32,781 nucleotides of DNA from an uncultured Campylobacter sp. Its GTDB lineage: Bacteria; Campylobacterota; Campylobacteria; Campylobacterales; Campylobacteraceae. The notes beneath the pieces were generated by a model. The model ran no database searches, was not told the origin of the DNA, and saw nothing but the letters and a program-made list of their open reading frames with translations. Made by a program: the position numbers and the translations under genes. Below, in pieces: positions 16,295 to 25,367 of this stretch; position 1 is the stretch's first letter; each line of letters opens with the position of its first letter. Location: NCBI RefSeq assembly GCF_937973075.1, contig NZ_CALBWL010000015.1, positions 1 through 32,781 on the forward strand. Direction: 5' to 3'.

Positions 16295-17711
16295 TAGTTT
16301 GAGCAAAAAGAAGCTCCCTTTTAAGCCCATTAGCGAGGGGCTGGCGCGCATTTACGCCTGCGGTCCGACAGTTTATGACGACGCGCATCTGGGGCATGCA
16401 AAAAGCGCCGTAAGCTTCGATCTGCTGCGCCGCGTGCTGCAAGCGGAGGGCTATGAGGTTAAATTTGCGCGAAATTTCACCGATATCGATGATAAAATTT
16501 TAAAAAAGATGGCGGAAACCGGCAAGAGCCTCGAGGAGATCACGGAGTTTTACACCCATAGATATTTGCAAGATATGAGCGCACTAAACGTCGCGGACGC
16601 GAGCATTTCGCCCAAGGCAACCGAAAATATTGCTGCGATCTGCGAGCTCATATCCTCGCTTCTTCAAAAAGGCTTTGCCTACGAGATCGCCGGTGACGGT
16701 ATCTACTTTGACACGCGCAAGGACGGGGATTATCTAAGCCTTAGCGGCAAAAAAGAGGGCGCTAGCAAAAACATCGCCCGTGTCGCCTCAAACGATGCCA
16801 AGCACGACGAGAAGGACTTCGTGCTGTGGAAATTTGACGAGAATTGGTTTGATAGCCCGTTTGGCAAAGGGCGTCCGGGTTGGCATAGCGAGTGCGTCGC
16901 GATGATTTTGGCGCACCTTGATAGCGGCGATCCGCATTTTTGCATCGACATTCACGCAGGCGGCGCCGATCTGCTCTTCCCGCATCACGAAAACGAAGCC
17001 GCGCAGTGCCGCTGCGCCCGCCATAGAGCACTAAGTAAATACTGGCTTCACAACGGCTTCGTGCAAGTAAATAACGAAAAGATGAGCAAGAGCCTCGGCA
17101 ACTCATTTTTTGTAGGAGATGCCCTAAAAATCGCACCCGGCGAGGCGCTGAGATTTTATCTCTTAAGCTCGCATTACAGGGCAAATTTTAATTATTCGAT
17201 AGCCGATCTGCTTGCGAGCAAAAAGAGGCTAGATAAAATTTACCGCCTTAAAAAGCGCGTCCGTGACGTTTTAGCTCCCTCTGCGGGGCAAAATTCTGCG
17301 CCCGAACTACCTGCTGTGGAGGTTAAATTTAGATCGGAGATGATGGAGTTTTTAAGCGACGATCTCAACACCTCGGGCGCGCTTGCGGTGCTCGATAGCT
17401 TCGTAGCAAGCGCGAACGAAGCGCTAGATCGCGCGCCAAAAGATAAAGCGCTAAAGGCTCAAATCGCCGTAAATTTAGAATTTGCGAAGCAGACGCTTGG
17501 AATTTTATATGAGGATGAGACCGAATACTTTCGCTTCGGCGTGAGCGAGCAGCAAAGAGCGCAGATCGAGGAGCTGATAAAACAGCGCGCGCAGGCGAAG
17601 GCAGAAAAGGACTTTACGCGCGCGGATGCCATCAGGGCGCGCCTTACGGATATGAAGATCGAAGTGATGGATACGCCTGGCGGCACCGTTTGGGAGGTCG
17701 CAGCGGAGTAA
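16281..17711 (+). CDS. cysS: Cysteinyl-tRNA synthetase
   Basis: CysS charges tRNA-Cys. The 476-residue class I synthetase has the HIGH-type motif HLGH at 36-39, KMSKS at 267-271, and zinc ligands consistent with Cys27, Cys205, His235/236 and Glu239 (in GWHSEC and FPHHENEAAQ). The DALR-type anticodon region follows. E. coli CysS is 461 residues. The ATG at 16281 lies inside murJ, with AAAAGG eight bases upstream. A perfect hairpin begins right after the stop, so murJ-cysS appears to be a two-gene unit. Confidence 0.97.
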   Translation: MVIYDSLSKKKLPFKPISEGLARIYACGPTVYDDAHLGHAKSAVSFDLLRRVLQAEGYEVKFARNFTDIDDKILKKMAETGKSLEEITEFYTHRYLQDMSALNVADASISPKATENIAAICELISSLLQKGFAYEIAGDGIYFDTRKDGDYLSLSGKKEGASKNIARVASNDAKHDEKDFVLWKFDENWFDSPFGKGRPGWHSECVAMILAHLDSGDPHFCIDIHAGGADLLFPHHENEAAQCRCARHRALSKYWLHNGFVQVNNEKMSKSLGNSFFVGDALKIAPGEALRFYLLSSHYRANFNYSIADLLASKKRLDKIYRLKKRVRDVLAPSAGQNSAPELPAVEVKFRSEMMEFLSDDLNTSGALAVLDSFVASANEALDRAPKDKALKAQIAVNLEFAKQTLGILYEDETEYFRFGVSEQQRAQIEELIKQRAQAKAEKDFTRADAIRARLTDMKIEVMDTPGGTVWEVAAE

Positions 17712-17741
17712 AACGTAAAATTTAGCGCAAAATTTTACGTT
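17712..17741 (+). terminator. 12-bp perfect hairpin directly after cysS
   Basis: Arms AACGTAAAATTT (17712-17723) and AAATTTTACGTT (17730-17741) pair perfectly around the loop AGCGCA, starting at the base after the cysS stop. AAATTTTGTGATTTTT follows. It probably ends murJ-cysS transcription, although the stem is AT-rich. The arm sequence is closely related to that of the hairpin at 9317-9350. Confidence 0.6.
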
Positions 17742-18674
17742 AAATTTTGTGATTTTTACGATGCGAGACGTAAGTCCGAACGCTAATCCGCACGAAAATT
17801 TTGAAGCAATTTTATTTGCGGTATCGCGATACGACGGCGTATTTTATTTAGCGATACGGTGCAGGAGCGATGTGTGACGTGGCGCGGCGACAGAGGCGCG
17901 AGGCGGATAGAGATTTTCATTCGTCGGTGCGGCTGATGCGGCGGCGCGATATAGCGCGGTACAGCGGTAGCACTACGGCTTGTCTGTGCGTAAATTTCAG
18001 TGCTATTTTTTATGGCAATTGGCGATGCAAAGTTGCGATGCAGTATAGTGAAAGCAGCACTCCGGCGCACCTGTGCGTAAATTTTAACGCGACTAGGTGC
18101 AGTGGAACATGCTGCGGCGACGTGCAAATTTTGGCGCGATTTTTATTCGGCGATATTCGTGGGTGCGCACAGCGACGAAAGTCACGACTTCATTTGGCGA
18201 TACGGCTGATGCAGCGGAAAAACCACAAGGCTGGCAGCGATTTTATAGGTAGTGCGGTGGTGCGAAAGAGCAATGCAATGCGGCGCTGCGAAGTAGCGAT
18301 ATAACGCAATGCAATTACGATACGGCATTTTGTAGCGCTTTATGGCGTCTCAAAGCGTTCAGCGTTTTAAAAAAATGGTTTGCAAAAGCGTTTAGAGATC
18401 ACGATAAATAAAAACTTGCTCGCTTTAAGCGCTTAACGCTTTAAAAACGGCAAACAAAAAAGCTAAATCTCGGCGTCGTCCGCACGGCAGCGTATGTGGG
18501 CGGATAGATTTAGTGAGCTTGCGAAGCGCGAATTAGTCCCGCGCCGCCCCATAAATTTTGTGCTGCCTCGCGGTCGAAATTCTAAAATTTAAGGAATTTT
18601 AAAATTTCAGAATTTTTGAAATTTTAAAAATTTTAGGATTTAAATTTTAAAAATTTTATAAAAAAGGATTGTAT
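17742..18674. other. Long spacer before msbA, GCGAT-rich, no convincing gene
   Basis: About 930 bases without a supported gene. The central part (17840-18330) is rich in GCGATA/GCGATG and GCTGATGC words and has a 14-bp direct repeat CTGTGCGTAAATTT at 17984-17997 and 18071-18084. The open frame 17870-18304 has no domain, and its AGGAG lies only two bases from the ATG. From 18540 to 18660 the DNA becomes very AT-rich, with AATTTTAAAATT at 18595-18606; the msbA promoter probably lies there. Confidence 0.5.
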
Positions 18675-20387
18675 TTGAACGGTTTTAAAACTTTACTATC
18701 GCGCTTTAAGCCCTATTTTAGGGATTACAAGCCGCAGTTTGCATTGGCGATTTTGGGTATGGTGATGACGAGCGTGGCGACTGCTGCGAGCGCGAAGCCC
18801 GTTTTAAACAAAATTTTCGTCGAAAAAAACGAGCCGTATCTCTATACGCTTCCGATCGCGATCATCGTGGTTTTCGCGATGAAAAGCGGCGGCGCGTTTA
18901 TGCAAAACTACTTCACCGCCTTCATCGGTCAAGACACGGTGCGCCGCTTCCGCGACAGGCTCGTTGCAAGCCTCGTGCGGCTGGACGTGGATTTTTTCAA
19001 CCGCTTCCGCACGGGCGAGCTCATCAGCCGCACGATCAACGACATAGAGCGTATCCGCGTCGTAGTTTCGAATATGATTCCCGATTTTTTCACGCAGATC
19101 ATTACGATTTTGGGGCTTTTGGGCGTCGTGATCTATCAGAGTCCAAAGCTCTCGTTTTTCGCGCTCGTAGTCTTTCCGTGCGCGATATATCCGCTCTCTC
19201 GCCTTGCAAAGCGGATGAAAAAAATTTCGCGCGAGTCTCAAGAAAAAACCTCCGATATCTCCTCGGCGCTCAGTCAAATTTACTCCAACATCGAAATCGT
19301 CAAAGCAAGCAACGCCGAGAGCTTTGAAGTGGAGAAATTTAACGCCGAAAACAAGAAATTTTTCGGTCTAAATTTAAAAGCTGTCGTAACGACGTGCCTG
19401 GTAAGCCCGATCATGGAGATGCTAGGCGCAGTGGGCATCGCCGTAGTGATCATCGTCGGAGGGCAGGAGGTCATCGCGGGTCAAATGAGCATCGGCAGCT
19501 TTTTCAGCTTCCTTACGGCGCTTTTTATGGTTTACACGCCGATAAAAAAGGTCTCCTCTCTATACAACAACATGCAAGACGCCATCGCGGCGAGCGAGCG
19601 GACGTTTGAGCTCATAGACTTGGAGCCTACGATCGTAGGAGGCGGAAAGCAGATGGGTGAGATCGGCTCGGTGAGCTTTTGCGACGTGTCGCTAAACTAC
19701 GGCGACAAGGCGGCGCTGAAAGACATAAGCTTCAGCGTCAAAAAGGGTGAAATTTTAGCGCTCGTCGGAAACAGCGGCGGCGGCAAAAGCTCGGTCGTGA
19801 ACCTGCTGATGCGCTTTTACGACGCAAGTAGCGGTAAAATTTTATTCAACGGCAACGACGAGATCGGCGAGTTTAGCATCCCTGGCCTGCGCAAAAACAT
19901 CGGCCTCGTAAGCCAGCGCGTCTATATTTTCAACGACACGATCGCGCAAAACGTAAGCTACGGCGCGGAATTTAACGAGCAGCGCGTCATAGAGGCGCTG
20001 AAGCTCGCCAACGCCTATGAGTTCGTAAGCTCGATGAAGGATGGAATTTACACCCTGCTTAACGAGTTCGGCGCAAATCTTAGCGGCGGGCAGCGCCAGC
20101 GTATCGCCATCGCGCGCGCACTGTATAAGGACCCGCAAATTTTAATATTCGACGAGGCGACTTCGGCGCTGGATAATGCAAGCGAAAAGGAGATCTCAAA
20201 CGTCATCGAAAAGATCAAACAAAGCAAAATCGTCTTTGTAATCGCTCACCGCCTCTCTACGATCGAGCGCGCCGACAGTATCGCCGTGATGAAAAACGGC
20301 CGCATCCTCGCCATCGGCACCGACGCGAAGCTGACGAGCGAATGCGAGGAGTATCGCAGCCTAAAGGGGATTATGCAAAACAGTTAG
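18675..20387 (+). CDS. msbA: MsbA-like lipid A ABC exporter
   Basis: A half-transporter of 570 residues that flips core lipid A across the inner membrane. Six membrane helices occupy residues 15-300, with the coupling and dimer segments of ABC exporters (DVDFFNRFRTGELISRTINDIERIR). The nucleotide-binding domain shows Walker A GNSGGGKSS (about 365-373), signature LSGGQRQRIAIARAL, Walker B ILIFDEATSALD and switch histidine AHRLST. I choose the TTG at 18675 because AAAAAGGA ends six bases before it; a TTG at 18669 would touch the ribosome site. E. coli MsbA is 582 residues. As I recall, msbA follows cysS in C. jejuni as well, but here a long spacer intervenes. Confidence 0.92.
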   Translation: MNGFKTLLSRFKPYFRDYKPQFALAILGMVMTSVATAASAKPVLNKIFVEKNEPYLYTLPIAIIVVFAMKSGGAFMQNYFTAFIGQDTVRRFRDRLVASLVRLDVDFFNRFRTGELISRTINDIERIRVVVSNMIPDFFTQIITILGLLGVVIYQSPKLSFFALVVFPCAIYPLSRLAKRMKKISRESQEKTSDISSALSQIYSNIEIVKASNAESFEVEKFNAENKKFFGLNLKAVVTTCLVSPIMEMLGAVGIAVVIIVGGQEVIAGQMSIGSFFSFLTALFMVYTPIKKVSSLYNNMQDAIAASERTFELIDLEPTIVGGGKQMGEIGSVSFCDVSLNYGDKAALKDISFSVKKGEILALVGNSGGGKSSVVNLLMRFYDASSGKILFNGNDEIGEFSIPGLRKNIGLVSQRVYIFNDTIAQNVSYGAEFNEQRVIEALKLANAYEFVSSMKDGIYTLLNEFGANLSGGQRQRIAIARALYKDPQILIFDEATSALDNASEKEISNVIEKIKQSKIVFVIAHRLSTIERADSIAVMKNGRILAIGTDAKLTSECEEYRSLKGIMQNS

Positions 20388-20713
20388 AGCTTTAAAATTC
20401 TGCACCTTTTGCGCCCCGGTTTTGCTCTATGAAATTTTAAAATTTTATCTTTCAAGCAAGCTACATAAATTTATCCGCAAAGATTGAAATTTCGCCTTGA
20501 AATTTAGCAACTCGCCGCTTTAGCTGCAGTGCTTTTCAATAAAGCTCGTCTCTTTGATGCGACTAGGCGCGACTGCTAGAGCTTTAACTTTTGGATTAAA
20601 ATTTTATCTTAAAAATTTCAGCGCTTCGTTACGGGCTTGACTTTAAATTTAAACGCTCGCGCCGTTTTAAAACTGCCGCGGTAAAATTTTATCGCACGCT
20701 TGGCTTTTCGGCG
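20388..20713. other. Spacer between msbA and the lipoprotein gene
   Basis: 326 bp between convergent genes, with an AATTTTAAAATT palindrome at 20433-20444 and several GAAATTT words. AGAGCTTTAA occurs at about 20387 and 20578. No gene and no GC-rich terminator seen. Confidence 0.5.
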
Positions 20714-21307
20714 CTACCTGCACTTGATCTTAGGCATCTGCGATAAAATTTTGGCTTTATTTTCCTTTATAAATTTTCGCATCTTTTTAAAATCTCTATC
20801 CGAATCGAAATTTTTCGCGTATTGCACAAGTACAAGTCCGCAGCTTTGCATATCTGCAACCATTAGATCGACTTCATATTTATTGAAATTAGGATCTCCG
20901 GGGGCGGGCGGATTGAGGAGTACTATTATAGCTTGCGTATGGTTGGTCTTTAAAATGCCGAAGGAGCGTCGATCCTCTTGTTTTTTTCCCGCATTGGCCT
21001 CTTCGATCGCTTGATATATCCCATACGCATACTCATCGATATTTTTTACGTCGTTGAAATATGATATAGATACGAGCTTACTCCAGCCAAATCCTTCCTC
21101 ATCGTTTAAAAAATAATATGCCGCCGCAAGATTTTTATACTTTCTGGTAAAAGTTTCTCCATCTATCTTAATGCTATACGGTAACTCTATCGCGCTATAT
21201 GCTTCCTTTACCTTGGGATCCTCCAATATATATACCTTGCCTCGAAACGCCGCGCATCCGCCAAATATCGCCGCCAGTAAAAATGCGGTTAAAATTTTTA
21301 ATCTCAT
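20714..21307 (-). CDS. Hypothetical lipoprotein
   Basis: I do not recognise this 197-residue family. It has a signal peptide with a lipobox-like FGGC (Cys18) and then a soluble, mixed-charge domain of about 175 residues. Visible features are IDGETFTRKYKNLAAAYYFLNDEEGFGWSK, a central EYAYGIYQAIEEAN helix, ILKTNHTQAIIVLLNP, and a basic C-terminal helix with two cysteines (Cys152-like MQSCGL and a terminal KCR). ATG at 21307 with GAAGGAGCGGGT upstream. It diverges from the first MFS gene over a 100-bp gap. A likely envelope protein of unknown function. Confidence 0.8.
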   Translation of the reverse strand: MRLKILTAFLLAAIFGGCAAFRGKVYILEDPKVKEAYSAIELPYSIKIDGETFTRKYKNLAAAYYFLNDEEGFGWSKLVSISYFNDVKNIDEYAYGIYQAIEEANAGKKQEDRRSFGILKTNHTQAIIVLLNPPAPGDPNFNKYEVDLMVADMQSCGLVLVQYAKNFDSDRDFKKMRKFIKENKAKILSQMPKIKCR

Positions 21308-21372
21308 ACCCGCTCCTTCAAAATTTTTTCAAATATTTTGCCATAAAAACCGAGCTTTAATCAATAAAAGGC

Positions 21373-21378
21373 TACAAT
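21373..21378 (+). promoter_or_regulatory. Possible -10 box of the first MFS gene
   Basis: TACAAT lies 30 bases upstream of the TTG start at 21408, in the AT-rich 100-bp gap to the divergent lipoprotein gene. No -35 box is evident. Confidence 0.35.
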
Positions 21379-21407
21379 ACGCCAAATTTAATTCCAAGGA
21401 AAAGTCA

Positions 21408-22559
21408 TTGTTTGAATCCATGCGCGCGGCACGCTCGCTAAGCCCTCTATTTCTGGGGATTTTCTTTATGTTTATCGGCGATGCGCTAGTCATCGCAAGC
21501 GCGGGCATCATGCTAAAAGAATCCGGCCACAGCGAGCTTGAGATCGGACTAATTTCGGCGTTTTTCTTTTTAGGGGCGATCTTTAGCGGCTTTTTCGTGC
21601 CTTCGATAATCGGCGCGCTCTCATACGTGCGGGCATACGCGGTCTTTACGGCGCTTTTTGGCATCGCGGCGATGCTGCATGATCTTGGCTCAAACCTCGT
21701 GTATTGGGCGATTTTGCGCTTTATTTTGGGCTTTTGCTACTACGCACTTTTGATGATAATCGAAAGCTGGATAAACTCAAAGATCACAAACTCCATCCGA
21801 TCCCGCGTGCTCGCGATCTACGAAGCGGTTTTTTACGGCGCGTTTGCGATAGGAGTTATAATTTTGGCGCTAAATTTCGGAACGATGAAAGTTTTCGTGC
21901 TAAGCGCATTTTTCATCATCTTGGCGCTGCTACCGGTAAATTTAATCCGCTTCAACCCTCCTAGGGTTCCCGCTCGCATGCGAGTTTCGATGCCGCAAAT
22001 TTCGATCGTGCCGCCGCTTGCGTTTGCGACGGTGGTTTGCGCGGGCATTTTGATTAACGGCTTTTTTTCGATGGCGAGCGTTTTCGTGCTAAGCGCGGGG
22101 CTTGGAGTGGGCTCAGTGGGCGCATTTATGGGATCGGCAATGGTCGGAGGCTTCTTAGCGCAGCTCTTCTGCGGCGTAATCTCGGATAAATTCGGCCGCA
22201 AACGCGCCATAATGATAGTTTGCGCCATCGGTATCGTAGCCTGCGCGGCGCTATTTTTTGCCAAAAGCTTCATCCTAACGTGCGCGCTTGCGTTGATGTT
22301 GGGATTTGGCGCTTTTCCTTTGTATTCGCTCGCCATCGCGCGCGCAAATGACTCCATCACCGGCGAGGGCGCATCTCGCGTGCAAATTTCGGCGGCGATG
22401 CTTTTTATCTATTCAAGCGCGTCGCTCTGTTCGCCTTTGATAATCGGCGCGATGATGAAATGTTTGGGCGCAAACGGCTTTATCTGGGTGTTTTTTGCAG
22501 CGATGAGCTTTTTATTTATATTTGCTATCTTCCGTCCCGAGATCGCGCCGAAAAGATAG
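21408..22559 (+). CDS. MFS transporter, YcaD-like
   Basis: I place the start at the TTG at 21408 (383 residues), with AAGGA seven bases upstream; the next ATG at 21420 would lie too far from it. The product has 12 predicted membrane segments. MIIESWINSKITNSIRSRVLAIYE near the end of the fourth to fifth segment is typical of the YcaD branch, and SDKFGRKR is the MFS motif A between the two halves. The substrate is unknown; related proteins are putative drug or metabolite exporters. It ends 10 bases from the stop of the second, convergent MFS gene. Confidence 0.85.
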   Translation: MFESMRAARSLSPLFLGIFFMFIGDALVIASAGIMLKESGHSELEIGLISAFFFLGAIFSGFFVPSIIGALSYVRAYAVFTALFGIAAMLHDLGSNLVYWAILRFILGFCYYALLMIIESWINSKITNSIRSRVLAIYEAVFYGAFAIGVIILALNFGTMKVFVLSAFFIILALLPVNLIRFNPPRVPARMRVSMPQISIVPPLAFATVVCAGILINGFFSMASVFVLSAGLGVGSVGAFMGSAMVGGFLAQLFCGVISDKFGRKRAIMIVCAIGIVACAALFFAKSFILTCALALMLGFGAFPLYSLAIARANDSITGEGASRVQISAAMLFIYSSASLCSPLIIGAMMKCLGANGFIWVFFAAMSFLFIFAIFRPEIAPKR

Positions 22560-22569
22560 CAGCATGCTC

Positions 22570-23760
22570 TTAAATTTTTTCGTAGATCAAAAATTTATAA
22601 TAAAACGCCGCGATTGCAAACATAAAGCCCATGCCGAAGGTGATTTGCGAAAGCGAAAATCCAAGCTCGAAAAAAAATCCGATCGCAGCCGATACGAGCG
22701 TCGCGACGATGAAATACGCCATGTCGTTGTAAGCGATAACGCGCCCGAAAAACTCCCTGTCGACGTGGCTTTGCAGCTGCGTAAAAGAATACGACCACAC
22801 CGTCGTGATGAAAAATCCCGCCGCGATCATGCCCGCAAACGAAAGCCAGTAGTTAAACTCCAGCACCGCCCACAGCGCGATGCCCGCAAACTGCCCCAGC
22901 AATAGCCAAAAAAACGTATGTTTATTCACAATCTTGCTTAGCCATATCTGCCCGAAAAATGCAGCCGTCGAGCGCGACATATTCATAAGCCCGATGACTA
23001 GCGAAGCGCTTAAAATTTCTTTGTATTTATACTTCGCAAGAAGCGCGATGAGATTGTCGTAGGTGGTGACGGCAACGAAGGCATGAAGGACGATGAGATG
23101 CACCACCAAAGGATGCGAGCGCAGGTAAGAAAAGCCCTCCTTTAGCATTTTAAACACCGGCCCTGGCGCGTTTTTTGCGAGGTCTTTAAAATTTAGCCGC
23201 AGCAGGATAAAAAACGAAAAAACGTATAAACAAAAATCCAAAATAAATGCCGCTCGCACGCCGAAATAGTGGATAAAAATACCAGCGCTCGCCATGCCGA
23301 AAGTATATGTGATCGTCCAGATAATGCCCGTCATCTCGTTAGCAAGCTTGAGATAGGGGCGGCTTAGAAATTTCGGCAGCGTAGATGATTCGGTTTGAAA
23401 AAACAGCGTGCCTGCGACGCTGCGCACGACCACGATCAAAAGTAGCAGCCACAAATAATCCAAACTATCAATAAAAATTAGCATGAAAATACTGATCATC
23501 TCGGTTATAAACATCGCCGTCATCAGCGGCTTTGGTTGAAATTTATCCACGATGATGCCGTTAATGGGCGCTAAAAAAACGTTCGGCACGAATGAAACGA
23601 CGCCCACCGCCGTAATCGCCCATACCGGCGCGCCAAGTTCAATCAGTAGCGTAGCGACCCCCACCACAGAAAACCACAAGCCGAACATACATATAAAACC
23701 CGCCGAAAAGAGCAGGCGGTAGTTGCGTGAATGTCGAAGTAGCACGATGTATCTGATCAT
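22570..23760 (-). CDS. MFS transporter, EntS/MFS_3-like
   Basis: A 396-residue, 12-helix transporter. The start YIVLLRHSRNYRLLFSAGFICMFG and the early motif INGIIVDKFQPKPLM (a motif A variant) fit the MFS_3 family, which includes the enterobactin exporter EntS and macrolide exporters. HVDREFFGRVIAYNDMAYF in the second half matches the conserved PxxxRGRV-like segment of that family. The substrate cannot be stated; no siderophore genes are nearby. The ATG at 23760 has only a weak ribosome site (CGGGAT). It diverges from qmcA and converges on the first MFS gene. Confidence 0.85.
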   Translation of the reverse strand: MIRYIVLLRHSRNYRLLFSAGFICMFGLWFSVVGVATLLIELGAPVWAITAVGVVSFVPNVFLAPINGIIVDKFQPKPLMTAMFITEMISIFMLIFIDSLDYLWLLLLIVVVRSVAGTLFFQTESSTLPKFLSRPYLKLANEMTGIIWTITYTFGMASAGIFIHYFGVRAAFILDFCLYVFSFFILLRLNFKDLAKNAPGPVFKMLKEGFSYLRSHPLVVHLIVLHAFVAVTTYDNLIALLAKYKYKEILSASLVIGLMNMSRSTAAFFGQIWLSKIVNKHTFFWLLLGQFAGIALWAVLEFNYWLSFAGMIAAGFFITTVWSYSFTQLQSHVDREFFGRVIAYNDMAYFIVATLVSAAIGFFFELGFSLSQITFGMGFMFAIAAFYYKFLIYEKI

Positions 23761-23841
23761 AAAATTTTATCCCGTATTTAATTATAAAAATTTAGAGCGA
23801 TTGTATCACGGCGCGCCTTAAAAGCCAAAATAAGCTAAAAA

Positions 23842-23850
23842 TGCTATAAT
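23842..23850 (+). promoter_or_regulatory. Extended -10 promoter of the qmcA operon
   Basis: TGCTATAAT (TGN plus TATAAT) lies 26 bases upstream of the qmcA ATG in an AT-rich context, the form preferred by Campylobacter sigma-70 promoters. It would drive qmcA-nfeD-mntA-hepT-mqnC. Confidence 0.65.
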
Positions 23851-23876
23851 TGCGAAATTTTAATTCAGGAGTGAAA

Positions 23877-24797
23877 ATGGAAGGGTTCGTAACTACGGTA
23901 ATAGTATTTTGCGTCCTCATCGCGGCAATTCTAAAGATGGGGGTCAAGATCGTCTCACAATCGGAAATTTTGATCATCGAGCGGCTGGGTCGCTTTCATA
24001 AGGTGCTTGACGGCGGCTTTCACATCATCGTGCCGTTTTTTGACGCGGTGCGCGCGAAGATGAGCGTGCGCGAACAGCTGGTGGATATCAGCAAACAGCA
24101 AGTCATTACCAAAGATAACGTCAACATAAGCGTCGACGGTATCGTGTTTTTGAAGGTCATCGACGGTAAGATGGCGCTTTACAACGTCGAGGATTATCGC
24201 CGCGCGATTTCAAATTTAGCGATGACGACGCTACGTAGCGCGATCGGCGAGATGAGCCTAGATAGCACGCTTAGTTCGCGCGATCAGCTAAATTCCAAGC
24301 TACAAATCGCTCTAGGCGACGCCGCAGATAACTGGGGCGTAAAGATCATGCGCGTGGAGATTTCCGAAATTTCGGTACCGCACGGCATCGAAGAGGCGAT
24401 GAATATGCAGATGAAGGCCGAGCGCGAAAAGCGCGCGATCGAGCTTAAAGCCGAGGCTGAAAAAGCAGCCCTCATCCGAAACGCCGAAGCGCTAAAGCAG
24501 GAGAAGGTTCTCGAAGCCGAGGCGATCGAGCGTATGGCGGATGCGAAAAAATACGAGCAGATCGCGCTCGCGCAAGGTCAAAAAGACGCGATGGACAGTA
24601 TAAATTTAGCGATGAGTGCTTCCAGCTTTGCGGCGGAATACCTGCTCGCGCAGGGTCGCGTAAACGCCTTCAGCGAGCTGTCCAAAAACCCGAGCAAGGA
24701 TAAAATTTTGATCCCTTACGAAACGAGCGAGCTGATCGGCTCTCTTAGCGTGCTTAAAGAATTCCTCAGCAAAAACGGCGCGAAGGAGCTCAAATGA
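23877..24797 (+). CDS. SPFH/band 7 membrane protein (QmcA/stomatin-like)
   Basis: This 306-residue protein has one N-terminal membrane helix (about 4-22) and an SPFH domain (ILIIERLGRFHKVLDGGFHIIVPFFD through VEISEISVPHGI). A long charged helix follows (MQMKAEREKRAIELKAEAEKAALIRNAE), and a short conserved C-terminal region. E. coli QmcA is 305 residues. Such proteins form large oligomers in membrane microdomains, usually with an NfeD partner, which is the next gene here with a 4-base ATGA overlap. I choose the ATG at 23877, which has CAGGAGTG in front; the frame is open further upstream without a ribosome site. Confidence 0.93.
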   Translation: MEGFVTTVIVFCVLIAAILKMGVKIVSQSEILIIERLGRFHKVLDGGFHIIVPFFDAVRAKMSVREQLVDISKQQVITKDNVNISVDGIVFLKVIDGKMALYNVEDYRRAISNLAMTTLRSAIGEMSLDSTLSSRDQLNSKLQIALGDAADNWGVKIMRVEISEISVPHGIEEAMNMQMKAEREKRAIELKAEAEKAALIRNAEALKQEKVLEAEAIERMADAKKYEQIALAQGQKDAMDSINLAMSASSFAAEYLLAQGRVNAFSELSKNPSKDKILIPYETSELIGSLSVLKEFLSKNGAKELK

Positions 24798-25366
24798 ACG
24801 CGCTGATTTTTATCATAATCGGCGTGATTTTGGCGATCGTCGAGCTTTTGGTGATGGATTTTACCTTTATATTTTTCAGCGCCGGATTTTTCATCACGGG
24901 GCTTTTGAGCTTCGGCTTTCAGCTTGATTGGGACGTACAAATTCTGCTTTCGTTCGTACTTTCTTTCGTGCTTCTGATCGCATTTAAAAGGCCGCTAAAA
25001 TCGCGCTTTTTCAAACCAGAAGAGAGGCATGAGGATAACTTTTTGGACGAAAGCGGCACCGGCACCGTCAAAAACGGCATGGTCTATTTCAAAGGCACGT
25101 TTTGGAAAAGCGATGAAATTTCGGATCTTAACGAGGGTGACCGCGTCGAAATTTCAGGCGTAAAAAACGGCCAGATCGTGGTTAAAAAAGATAGCAGTCG
25201 AAATTCTAGCGGCGCAGACGGGATAAATTTAAATAACGGCGACACAAATTTAAGCGACGCAGACAGCAGGAGTGCCGGCGATAAAAATTCTAACGCCACC
25301 GCAAGCAAAGACGCGCAAAGCTCTGGCGCTAAAGAAGAAGCGCCCGTAGACCCGAAAGAGGCGTAG
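24794..25366 (+). CDS. NfeD-like membrane protein
   Basis: The 190-residue protein is of the short NfeD type without a protease domain. It has three hydrophobic segments (about residues 3-24, 26-44, 47-66) and then an OB-fold domain (about 88-138, GTGTVKNGMVYFKGTFWKS and GDRVEISGVKNGQIVVKK). It is encoded with its usual SPFH partner and probably stabilises or regulates that complex. From about residue 142 the C-terminus is a low-complexity tail rich in S, N, G, D and A, whose DNA contains AAATTTAA words as in the spacers. The start overlaps the qmcA stop (ATGA), and the stop is one base before the mntA GTG. Confidence 0.88.
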   Translation: MNALIFIIIGVILAIVELLVMDFTFIFFSAGFFITGLLSFGFQLDWDVQILLSFVLSFVLLIAFKRPLKSRFFKPEERHEDNFLDESGTGTVKNGMVYFKGTFWKSDEISDLNEGDRVEISGVKNGQIVVKKDSSRNSSGADGINLNNGDTNLSDADSRSAGDKNSNATASKDAQSSGAKEEAPVDPKEA

Positions 25367-25367
25367 A

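Noticed and set aside
17870..18304. 144-codon open frame before msbA
   Set aside because: Cys/Arg-rich repetitive translation, no domain, ribosome site only two bases from the start; reported as spacer instead.
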